Shown here: one piece after another, positions 1 through 7,332 of the stretch
Position numbering within the stretch: the stretch's first letter is position 1
Layout of the letters: every line of letters begins with the position of its first letter
Source: Flavobacterium psychrophilum
GTDB lineage: Bacteria; Bacteroidota; Bacteroidia; Flavobacteriales; Flavobacteriaceae
DNA: 24,266 nt
Direction of reading: 5' to 3'
NCBI GenBank assembly: GCA_945897545.1
Contig: CAMDGJ010000010.1
Location: 1-24,266 of the forward strand
Program-made: the position numbers and the translations under genes
Notes under the pieces: generated by a model
Database searches by the model: none
What the model was told of the DNA's origin: nothing
Seen by the model: only the letters and a program-made list of their open reading frames with translations

Positions 1-1415
1 GTGGTGAATTTGATTATACGTATTGGTCTTCGCCAGTTGCTAGTCAAAACTTATTTGCACTTTCTCCAGAAACTAAACTGGACAAGTTCTTTTCTTTTAA
101 TGCTGCAGCAAACGAATGGCTGCCTGAAAATCCTATTACAGAAACAATGGAAATAGGTAAAGGATACATTATTAGGGGCGTTCCTCCCATTCCCGGGCCA
201 CCTGTTGGTTTTGCTACCTCTTCATTTGTAGGAACACCCAATAACGGAATAATTACAACACCTATTCGTTGGAATGGCGCTTCAGAAGGAACATCAAACC
301 TTATCGGTAATCCGTATCCGTCAGCTATAGATGCAGACAAATTTTTGAGCCTAAACTCGACCGTTATTGAAGGCACTATTTATTTTTGGACACACAATAC
401 TGATATGCAGTTACGTTCAGTGATTATAGCAGCTGGTGCTACTCCAGGCACAGAAGTATTTGCTTATACATCCGATGATTATGCTTCTTATAACATAACA
501 GGAGGAGTTGGAATCGCTCCAGATATAACAGCTGCAGCACCTAGCGGAGGAACTGGGGGCTCGAATAATAACATACCAAACGGCAAAATTGCAGCGGGAC
601 AAGCTTTTTTTACAACTAGTTTACTAGCAAACGGTACCGTAACATTCAACAACAGTATGCGACTAGGTAATAGTAACAATGTATTAGACAACTCCCAGTT
701 TTTCAAAACCAGAAATCCTAAAACAAAAACCGCAGCTATCGAGAAACACCGTATTTGGTTGAATTTAAGAAATACTCAAGGTGTTTTCAAGCAAACGCTA
801 GTTGGTTACATTACAGATGCTACGAATGAATATGACAATCGTTTTGATGGAATAAGTTTCGATACTCATAAATTTGCGGATTTTTATAGTGTATACCACG
901 ACAAGAATCTGGTGATTCAAGGTCGATCGCTACCATTTGACGAAAACGACGAAGTGCCACTGGGTTTCAGAACTACTATCGATGGTGTATTCACCATAAA
1001 TATTGATCAAACGGATGGTATATTAACCAATCAATCTGTGTTTATAGAGGACAAATTAACCAATACAATCTTTGATTTAAGAAGTGGAGCTTACACTTTT
1101 GCAACTACTTCAGGAACATTTAACGACCGTTTTGTATTGCGATACACCAACAAAACATTGGGAACAGGAGATTTAGAAACTCTAGAAAATCAAGTTTTGG
1201 TTTCCAATAAAAACAAACAAATAAAAGTCATTTCAGCAATTGAAGTAATAGATAAAGTAACAATCTTCGACCTTTTGGGCAGACAACTTTTCAAAAAAGA
1301 GAAAGTCAACAATAACGAACTAGCAATCCCTAATTTTGTTTCGAGCCATCAAATGCTATTAGTAAAAGTAAGTTTGCAAAATGGCCAAACTGTCACAAGA
1401 AAAATAATGTATTAG
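1..1415 (+). CDS. T9SS type C sorting-domain protein, 3' part
   Basis: The frame is open from base 3 with no start in the window, so this is the last 470 residues of a longer protein. The ATG at 147 is internal, because the codons before it already read as protein with the motif DYTYWSSPVASQNL, which I know from large flavobacterial surface proteins. The middle is rich in Gly, Ser, Thr and Asn, as in secreted beta-sheet modules. The end (LVSNKNKQIKV, then VTIFDLLGRQLFKKE, then a closing KIMY) matches the T9SS type C (ChiA-type) C-terminal signal, which directs export across the outer membrane and is usually removed or anchored at the surface. The passenger function is upstream of the window and cannot be named. 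The gene ends at TAG 1413-1415 and is followed by a terminator shared with lpxB. Confidence in T9SS export is high. Confidence 0.9.
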   Translation, partial: GEFDYTYWSSPVASQNLFALSPETKLDKFFSFNAAANEWLPENPITETMEIGKGYIIRGVPPIPGPPVGFATSSFVGTPNNGIITTPIRWNGASEGTSNLIGNPYPSAIDADKFLSLNSTVIEGTIYFWTHNTDMQLRSVIIAAGATPGTEVFAYTSDDYASYNITGGVGIAPDITAAAPSGGTGGSNNNIPNGKIAAGQAFFTTSLLANGTVTFNNSMRLGNSNNVLDNSQFFKTRNPKTKTAAIEKHRIWLNLRNTQGVFKQTLVGYITDATNEYDNRFDGISFDTHKFADFYSVYHDKNLVIQGRSLPFDENDEVPLGFRTTIDGVFTINIDQTDGILTNQSVFIEDKLTNTIFDLRSGAYTFATTSGTFNDRFVLRYTNKTLGTGDLETLENQVLVSNKNKQIKVISAIEVIDKVTIFDLLGRQLFKKEKVNNNELAIPNFVSSHQMLLVKVSLQNGQTVTRKIMY

Positions 1416-1454
1416 GTCTTCAACGGCCTCATATTGAAAACACCTATTGATTAA

Positions 1455-1490
1455 AAAATCCCGTTCCCATATTTGATGGAACGGGATTTT
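1455..1490. terminator. Bidirectional terminator between the T9SS gene and lpxB
   Basis: A perfect 13-bp stem (AAAATCCCGTTCC at 1455-1467 pairing with 1478-1490) encloses a 10-nt loop. A-rich sequence precedes it and T-rich sequence follows, including a T run at 1495-1501, so it can end transcription from both convergent genes. Confidence 0.85.
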
Positions 1491-1528
1491 ATAGTTTTTT
1501 TGATGCCCGAAAACACACAACCCATAAC

Positions 1529-2650
1529 TCATAACCTCTCCTCTAAATCTCCCACAATTAATTTTGCTGTTTTGGCACTAGCACCAATGCCTCCCAACTT
1601 GGCTTCCAATACATCGTATTGCTTCAAAAGCGTATCGCGATAATTAGGTTCAAGGATTTTTTTCAACTTTTTGCGAATTTGTTTCTTGGAACAGTTTTCC
1701 TGAATCAATTCAGTTACCACTTCTTGATCCATAATCAGGTTGACCAGCGAAATATATTTCAAAGTAATGATGCGCTTTGCAATTTGGTACGAAGCCCAAC
1801 TCCCCTTGTAACAGACCACTTCTGGAACTTTAAAAAGTGCCGTTTCAAGTGTCGCTGTTCCTGACGTTACGAGTGCTGCTGTGGAATTGCTCAACAAATC
1901 ATAGGTTTTATTCGATACAAACTTGATGTTTTCGTTGGTGATAAAACCTTCATAAAAAGAAAATTCTTGACTTGGCGCACCAGCAATCACGAATTGATAG
2001 TCCGGAAAATCATTGACAACGCTTAACATTACCGACAGCATTTTGGTGATTTCCTGTTTACGACTGCCGGGCAAAATTGCAATAATGGGCTTGTCGTTCA
2101 ATTGATTTACTTTTCTAAAAATTCCAGCATCCATCGTAGGATGATTGTGAATAGCGTCAATCAAAGGATGACCAACAAACTCAACTTGAAACTGATGCTT
2201 GTCTTCATAGAAATTTTTTTCGAAAGGTAGAATCACATACATTTTGTCAATATCCCTTTTAATGTAAGCAATACGGCTTTCTTTCCAAGCCCAAATTTGT
2301 GGCGAAATATAATAATGAGTTTTGAAACCTTCTTGTTTAGCCCATTTGGCAATGCGCAAATTAAAGCCAGGATAATCAATAAACACAATCACATCCGGTT
2401 GAAAATCAGCAATGTCTTTCTTGCAAATTTTGATGTTATTTAAAATGGTTTTCAAATGAACCAACACTTCTACAAAACCCATAAAAGCCAATTCGCGGTA
2501 ATGTTTGACCAAAACCCCTCCCACGTTTTGCATTAAGTCACCTCCCCAAAACCGAATATCGGCAGTTGAATCTTCTTTATACAATGCTTTCATCAAATTG
2601 GCTCCGTGTAAATCGCCTGATGCTTCTCCTGCTATGATGTAATATTTCAT
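1529..2650 (-). CDS. lpxB: Lipid-A-disaccharide synthase
   Basis: LpxB (glycosyltransferase family 19) joins UDP-2,3-diacylglucosamine to lipid X, giving the lipid A disaccharide at the cytoplasmic face of the inner membrane. The 373-residue length is normal. Visible motifs in order are GEASGD (8-13), MGFVEVL (57-63), IDYPGFN (91-97), YISPQIWAWK (114-123), FVGHPL (158-163) and LPGSRKQE (193-200), all landmarks of the family. The ATG at 2650 places the GEASGD motif at the expected distance from the N terminus. It lies downstream of surE and a 90-residue membrane protein on the same strand, but a 304-bp gap with an inverted-repeat element intervenes, so its transcription may be separate. No convincing promoter was found in that gap. 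Identification is secure. Confidence 0.97.
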   Translation of the reverse strand: MKYYIIAGEASGDLHGANLMKALYKEDSTADIRFWGGDLMQNVGGVLVKHYRELAFMGFVEVLVHLKTILNNIKICKKDIADFQPDVIVFIDYPGFNLRIAKWAKQEGFKTHYYISPQIWAWKESRIAYIKRDIDKMYVILPFEKNFYEDKHQFQVEFVGHPLIDAIHNHPTMDAGIFRKVNQLNDKPIIAILPGSRKQEITKMLSVMLSVVNDFPDYQFVIAGAPSQEFSFYEGFITNENIKFVSNKTYDLLSNSTAALVTSGTATLETALFKVPEVVCYKGSWASYQIAKRIITLKYISLVNLIMDQEVVTELIQENCSKKQIRKKLKKILEPNYRDTLLKQYDVLEAKLGGIGASAKTAKLIVGDLEERL

Positions 2651-2716
2651 CTTTGCTTTATATTTTTTTAGTTCTTATGTAACTGCGGTAAACTAATTAA
2701 TAATTGCCTCTAAAAG

Positions 2717-2910
2717 TTTTACCGCAAAGTCGCAAAGAATTATGCATAACTATTGAAGTTAAGTTCGCGAAGAAAAACCTTCGGTTTTAGAGCCAAAACA
2801 TTAATGAACGCTTTCCGTAAAAATTATCTATATCCTTAAAAATCGAAGATTTTTATCTTTGCGACCTTAAAAAACTTTCAAAATCACCACTTCGCGAACT
2901 TTGTGGTGAA
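2717..2910. repeat. Inverted-repeat intergenic element A
   Basis: This element fills most of the 304-bp gap between lpxB and the 90-residue gene. The left end carries ACCGCAAAGTCGCAAAG (2721-2737) and AAGTTCGCGAAG (2761-2772). The right end carries the same words inverted: CTTTGCGACC (2857-2866) and CTTCGCGAACTTTGTGGT (2890-2907). Two small hairpins lie between: AAAACC-TTC-GGTTTT at 2774-2788 and TAAAAATC-GAA-GATTTTTA at 2837-2855. The right end also folds alone through TCACCAC (2884-2890) and GTGGTGA (2903-2909). No coding capacity was seen. It resembles the dispersed non-coding repeats I associate with Flavobacterium genomes. Mobility is inference. Confidence 0.6.
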
Positions 2911-2954
2911 AATTCTAAAGTGAAATAGTTACCAAATATTATTTTGAAATAAAT

Positions 2955-3227
2955 TTATGCAAATATCGTAATAATCGCAATAATAATGACTGCCAAAACA
3001 ACACCTCGAGCCATAAGGTCTTTATTCATTTTCAGCAAAACACCAAAAGCAACTAAATCAAGCATAGCTCCCAAGGTGATTAGTTTGCCTAATTTTCCTT
3101 CTGCTTCCATACTTTGAACTCCAATCATAAAATCAAAATGAGTACAGAAAGTGATGAAGAGAAAAATGCCCAAAACACAAGCTAAAACACCTATAATAAA
3201 ACCTATTATTATGTCTTTCTTACTCAT
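2955..3227 (-). CDS. Small inner-membrane protein, unknown function
   Basis: This 90-residue protein is not a family I can name. It has a hydrophobic segment at about residues 7-28, a second at about 48-65 that is less hydrophobic, and a third at about 74-90, with short charged links, so two or three membrane spans are likely. No enzymatic motif is visible. Its ATG (3225-3227) overlaps the surE stop by 8 bp (ATGAGTAA), which argues strongly that it is translated and coupled to surE. lpxB follows on the same strand. The context suggests an envelope or housekeeping role, but that is inference only. Confidence 0.8.
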   Translation of the reverse strand: MSKKDIIIGFIIGVLACVLGIFLFITFCTHFDFMIGVQSMEAEGKLGKLITLGAMLDLVAFGVLLKMNKDLMARGVVLAVIIIAIITIFA

Positions 3228-4014
3228 TCCAATTCCAAGTGTTTAGTTGTTGTATGGCATGATGCGCAGTCAAATCAAACTGTACCGGCACCACGGAAAT
3301 ATAACCATTGGCTAGAGCCCATTCATCCGTATCTTCCCCTTTATCTTGATTCACAAATTCGCCAGCGAGCCAATAATAATCTCTTCCTTGAGGTGTTTTT
3401 CGCTTATCGAATTTTTCCACCCAAAGCGCTTTTGCCTGACGACAGATTTTTATTCCTTGAATATCTTTTTCATCCAATTTCGGAAAATTAACATTCAAAA
3501 CTACACTTTCGGGAAGTCCTTTTTCTAAAACCTCCAGTGTGATTGATTTGATAAATGATTTTATAGGTTCAAAATCGGCATTCCAACTATAATCTAAAAG
3601 CGAAAAACCAATCGCTGGAATCCCTTCAATTCCGGCTTCGACAGCAGCACTCATCGTTCCCGAATAAATAACATTTATCGATGAATTAGAACCGTGATTT
3701 ACCCCCGAAACACATAAATCAGGTTTTCTTTTTAGAATTTCGTTAACCGCTAATTTTACACAATCTACTGGTGTACCGGAACAACTGTATTCCTGAATTG
3801 AGTCAGTTTCTTTCGAAATGGTATTAATATATAAAGTATCATTTATGGTAATAGAATGTCCCGTGGCGCTTTGAGGACTATCCGGCGCCACCACCACAAC
3901 TGTGCCTATTTCTGCCATAACGGCAATCAATGCACGAATTCCAGGAGCTGAGACTCCATCGTCGTTAGTTACCAAAATTAAAGGCTTGGTGTTTTTTATG
4001 GATGTTGTTTTCAA
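3220..4014 (-). CDS. surE: 5'/3'-nucleotidase SurE
   Basis: SurE is a metal-dependent survival-protein phosphatase that dephosphorylates nucleoside monophosphates in the cytoplasm. Family motifs are all present: the metal-binding TNDDG (16-20), APDSPQSATGHSIT (43-56), SGTPVDCVKLA (79-89), VSGVNHGSN (102-110) with the metal-ligand Asn, and YSGTMSAAVEA (117-127). The length of 264 residues is usual. The start is unusual: no ATG precedes the NDDG motif, the frame closes upstream at TAA 4075-4077, and TTG at 4012-4014 is the best initiation codon. It is divergent from the tsp/prc protease gene and shares an 8-bp stop/start overlap with the downstream membrane protein. Confidence 0.95.
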   Translation of the reverse strand: MKTTSIKNTKPLILVTNDDGVSAPGIRALIAVMAEIGTVVVVAPDSPQSATGHSITINDTLYINTISKETDSIQEYSCSGTPVDCVKLAVNEILKRKPDLCVSGVNHGSNSSINVIYSGTMSAAVEAGIEGIPAIGFSLLDYSWNADFEPIKSFIKSITLEVLEKGLPESVVLNVNFPKLDEKDIQGIKICRQAKALWVEKFDKRKTPQGRDYYWLAGEFVNQDKGEDTDEWALANGYISVVPVQFDLTAHHAIQQLNTWNWNE

Positions 4015-4069
4015 TATATAGTTGTTAAATATTAAATTTAAATTTGGCGTTCTTAAGGAGACAAAGAAA

Positions 4070-4077
4070 CAAAATTA
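4070..4077 (-). promoter_or_regulatory. Candidate -7 element for surE
   Basis: On the minus strand this reads TAATTTTG, an exact fit to the Bacteroidota -7 consensus TAnnTTTG, about 55 bp before the surE TTG start. No TTG lies at the usual 19-nt spacing; the nearest are 9 and 26 nt away. The call is therefore weak. Confidence 0.35.
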
Positions 4078-4099
4078 ATCTACTTCCAAGATTAATCCC

Positions 4100-4128
4100 T
4101 TGACAAAAAAAACATTTTTATATCTTTA
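4100..4128 (+). promoter_or_regulatory. Bacteroidota-type promoter of the tsp/prc gene
   Basis: TTG at 4100-4102 is followed after 18 nt by TATCTTTA at 4121-4128. This is one base off the TAnnTTTG consensus and one base off the usual 19-nt spacing. Transcription would begin near 4135, leaving a leader of about 60 nt before the ATG at 4197. Confidence 0.55.
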
Positions 4129-4196
4129 ACAAAAATTTATGCGAGCCTTTGCATTTGTTAGCATAGTTTTTTCCGTAATTTGAATTTTAAATATTT

Positions 4197-6464
4197 ATGG
4201 ATACAATTATTAATTTTATGAAACGAAATTATAAAATACTTCTTACCGTGGTTATACTTTCGGTAACCTTGTTTGCATTCAATATTAATTCATCAAAAAG
4301 TGTTGATCCTGAAAAAGATAAAATGCTCTTGGAATTATTAGCCTTTGTTATCGAAAAAGGACATTATAGTCCCGCTGCAATAGACGACACCTTTTCTAAA
4401 GGGATTTACAAAGATTATATTGAGGCATTAGACCCGTCTAAAAGATTTTTTTTACAATCAGATATGGACGAGTTTTCAAAATACGAAACAGAACTTGATG
4501 ATCAATTATTGAACAAAGACTTGACTTTCTTTAATCTTACCTATGACCGTTTGATCAAAAGAATGGAGGAAGGCAAAAAATTGTACAAAGATATTTTGAG
4601 CAAAACTTTTGATTATTCGATAGACGAAACTTTCAATACCGATTATGAAAAGGCCCCTTATGCCAAGAATGCAGCAGAATTAAAGGAAAGATGGCGCAAA
4701 CAAATTAAGTTGTCAACACTTTCGTCGCTTACAGATCGTCAGAAAATTCAAGAAAATAAAGAAAAAGGCATCGTAGATAAAGGTCTTGTCAACAAAAAAA
4801 ACCCTGCAGATGCCATAAAGCCTAAAGACTTTATTGATGATTATAGAGATTTCGAAAAAGACAAAAAGGACAAATCTGCTGATGACAAGCCAAAAACTTT
4901 TGACGAATTAGAGAAAATCACACGTGAAAGTTCAATGAAATCATTGGACGAGTATTTTGGTTTTATGCAAGAATTAACCAGAGACGATTGGTTCTCTGTA
5001 TATGTGAATTCCATTACTTCTCGATTTGATCCTCACACTAATTATTTTCCACCGGAAGAAAAAGAACGTTTTGATGTAAGTATTAGCGGAAAGTTTGAAG
5101 GAATTGGAGCCCGTCTTCAAAAGAAAAATGATTTAACCGAAATTACTGAACTTATATCTGGAGGTCCGGCTTGGAGAGGAAAACAATTAGAATCTGGCGA
5201 TGTAATTATGAAAGTAGCTCAAGGAAGTGGCGAGGCTCTTGATATTGTTGGAATGCGTTTAGATGATGTTGTTAAAAAAATCAAAGGACCAAAAGGTTCA
5301 GAAGTTCGCTTAACCGTTAAAAAAGTGGATGGATCCATTAAAACAATTTCATTAATAAGAGATATTGTAGAAATCGAGGAAACTTATGCAAAATCAAGTG
5401 TCGTAGAAAAAAACGGACTGAAATATGGCGTAATTTATTTACCAAAATTTTATATCAATTTCGAAGATAAAAACGGCAGAGATGCCGGAAAGGATATTGC
5501 TATCGAAGTAGAATCGTTGAAAAAAGTAGGCGTAAACGGCATCGTGCTAGACGTTCGTGATGATGGTGGTGGCTCATTGTCGACAGTGGTTGATATCGCT
5601 GGATTGTTTATCGAGCAAGGCCCAATTGTTCAAATAAAATCGGCAGGGAGAACAAAAGAAGTTTTATATGATAGAGACAAAAAAATTGAATGGGATGGTC
5701 CACTGGTAATTATGGTGAACAGTTTTTCTGCTTCGGCTTCTGAGATTTTGGCAGCAGCCATTCAAGATTATAAAAGAGGAATAATCATTGGCAGTAAACA
5801 AACCTACGGTAAGGGAACTGTTCAAAACGTGATTGATTTGAATCAATTTATTCGAAGTAGTAGTACCGGAGATCTAGGTGCACTAAAAACAACTACCCAA
5901 AAATTTTACAGAATAAATGGTGGATCAACGCAACTCGAAGGAGTAAGTAGTGACATTGTTATGCCAGATAGATACGGGTATTTAAAAATGGGAGAACGTG
6001 ATGTTGACAATGCAATGCCTTGGGATAAAATAGATCCTGCTCCTTATAATGTATGGACAAACAATGACAAATTTGCGAGGGCAATATCGGATAGCAAAAA
6101 AAGAATTGCAGATAATCCGCAGTTTAAATTAATCGAAGAAAATGCAAAATGGATTGATGAACGAAGCAAAGAAAATGTGTACAGTCTAAAAATTGATGAA
6201 TTTAAAAAGAGTCAAAAAGCAATAGAAGACACAAATAAAAAATTCAAGCCGATTGCGGAGTATAACTATAATTTAAAGTTTTCTTCTTTGCCTCTAGAAG
6301 CCGATGCAATGAGAAATGATTCTTCGCTCAAAGAAAAACGAGACAGATGGCACGAAAGTTTATCTAAAGATATTTATGTGGAAGAAGCTTTGAATGTCCT
6401 GGACGATTTACAATCTAAACCCGTTTCTAAAAAAAGTCTAGCTGACATAAAGAAAAAAAATTAG
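4197..6464 (+). CDS. prc: Carboxy-terminal processing protease (Tsp/Prc, S41)
   Basis: This 755-residue protein is a periplasmic tail-specific protease that trims or degrades exported proteins from their C termini. An N-terminal hydrophobic segment (about residues 13-30) serves as signal or anchor. It is followed by the helical Tsp N-terminal region, a PDZ domain (about 302-388, starting GIGARLQKK) and the S41 peptidase core. Catalytic residues align with those of E. coli Tsp: Ser513 in FSASASE, Asp524 in QDYKRG and Lys539 in YGKGTVQ. A charged Tsp-type C-terminal domain follows. ATG 4197 fits the promoter and 5' leader, although ATG 4218 (MKRNYKILL) would also give a normal signal segment. 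The gene is divergent from surE and ends at a strong terminator. Confidence 0.95.
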   Translation: MDTIINFMKRNYKILLTVVILSVTLFAFNINSSKSVDPEKDKMLLELLAFVIEKGHYSPAAIDDTFSKGIYKDYIEALDPSKRFFLQSDMDEFSKYETELDDQLLNKDLTFFNLTYDRLIKRMEEGKKLYKDILSKTFDYSIDETFNTDYEKAPYAKNAAELKERWRKQIKLSTLSSLTDRQKIQENKEKGIVDKGLVNKKNPADAIKPKDFIDDYRDFEKDKKDKSADDKPKTFDELEKITRESSMKSLDEYFGFMQELTRDDWFSVYVNSITSRFDPHTNYFPPEEKERFDVSISGKFEGIGARLQKKNDLTEITELISGGPAWRGKQLESGDVIMKVAQGSGEALDIVGMRLDDVVKKIKGPKGSEVRLTVKKVDGSIKTISLIRDIVEIEETYAKSSVVEKNGLKYGVIYLPKFYINFEDKNGRDAGKDIAIEVESLKKVGVNGIVLDVRDDGGGSLSTVVDIAGLFIEQGPIVQIKSAGRTKEVLYDRDKKIEWDGPLVIMVNSFSASASEILAAAIQDYKRGIIIGSKQTYGKGTVQNVIDLNQFIRSSSTGDLGALKTTTQKFYRINGGSTQLEGVSSDIVMPDRYGYLKMGERDVDNAMPWDKIDPAPYNVWTNNDKFARAISDSKKRIADNPQFKLIEENAKWIDERSKENVYSLKIDEFKKSQKAIEDTNKKFKPIAEYNYNLKFSSLPLEADAMRNDSSLKEKRDRWHESLSKDIYVEEALNVLDDLQSKPVSKKSLADIKKKN

Positions 6465-6523
6465 TGAAAACATCATAATATTATTGTCTTGATTAACATT
6501 AAAACCAAGTCATTAACTGCTAT

Positions 6524-6568
6524 AACGCTCCAGAAATTCAAAAAAAATTTCTGGAGCGTTTTATTTTT
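6524..6568 (+). terminator. Rho-independent terminator after the tsp/prc gene
   Basis: A perfect 15-bp stem (AACGCTCCAGAAATT at 6524-6538 pairing with 6546-6560) has a 7-nt A-rich loop and is followed by TTATTTTT. It lies 60 bp after the protease stop. It is also inside the frame that opens at ATG 6489, which argues that this ATG is not the start of a real gene. Confidence 0.9.
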
Positions 6569-7332
6569 GGGTAATTGTCAATACCTTTTTGAACCAACAT
6601 CTGCCTTTATTTTGGATACAAACGATTCTAAACCACAAGTTAATAATTATAACGAATCTTTTGATGTTCTGCGCACATCAACAACAAATCAAATACTAAA
6701 ACACAATTATTATTCTTTATCGCTTAACCAAAAATGCGACCAAGCTGAATGGGCAGCTAATAAATTGAAAAGTAGTTATGTGAAAAGCAATGATTTTGAT
6801 GAGCCAGATTTTATTGAAGATCCAAAAGTAAAAACAGGATCAGCTAATTGGCTTAATTATGCCTAAAAAAATCAAGTTATGATAAAGGACATCTTTGCTA
6901 GGCTAGCGATTTGACTTTGGCAATAATGCATACAGTAACACTTCTTTTTCTCCAATATTTCGCCTCAAAACACCCGATTTCTATGGTGGTGTTTAGAATA
7001 GAACAAAAAGTACGCTAATGGGACAAAAATATGATGGTGTTTATGTCATTACTGGCGGTCTTTTACAATCTAATTTAAAAACAATTGGTCAAGAGAAAGT
7101 ATTGATTCGCAGTTATTTTTACAAAATTTTGTCGGACAATTAAAATTTAAACTATAAAATGCGTGCTTTTTTAGAGCTAAACGAAAAGAGTGACAAACCC
7201 TTATATTATTTGTTGTTTCTGTGGACCTTATCGAACAAAATGACAGGGATAGATTTCTTTCGAACATTAGAAGATAAAACTGAAAACATGTTGGCAAAAA
7301 AAAGCGACTATAAGGCTTGTGTTTTTAGTTAA
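6561..7332 (+). pseudogene. Decayed DNA/RNA non-specific endonuclease (NUC family)
   Basis: Reading across frames recovers an almost full NUC/EndoG-type nuclease. Bases up to 6864 give NQILKHNYYSLS, QAEWAANKLK and DFIEDPKVKTGSANW. At 6866-6910 another frame gives the active-site motif YDKGHL (family form DRGH) followed by a TAG stop (6899-6901). Bases 6942-6971 give FFFSNISPQN, 6976-6993 give DFYGGV, then TAG (6994-6996) stands where Trp belongs. Bases 7001-7015 give EQKVR, then TAA. Bases 7030 onward give YDGVYVITGG and LKTIGQEKV with a further TAA at 7141-7143. Bases 7209-7238 give FVVSVDLIEQ, and the tail gives MTGIDFF and KKSDYKA with a stop at 7330-7332. That makes about eight frame changes and four stops. 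The 5' end is uncertain, since the only in-frame ATG (6489) precedes a terminator. Intact relatives are usually secreted or envelope-anchored nucleases. Confidence 0.85.

Noticed and set aside
6489..6866. An intact 125-residue hypothetical gene
   Set aside because: A strong terminator lies inside it, and its latter part is the N-terminal half of a nuclease whose remainder continues in other frames.
7070..7297. Minus-strand 75-codon frame downstream of rodA
   Set aside because: It is antisense to the nuclease pseudogene, whose sense-strand similarity explains the sequence.
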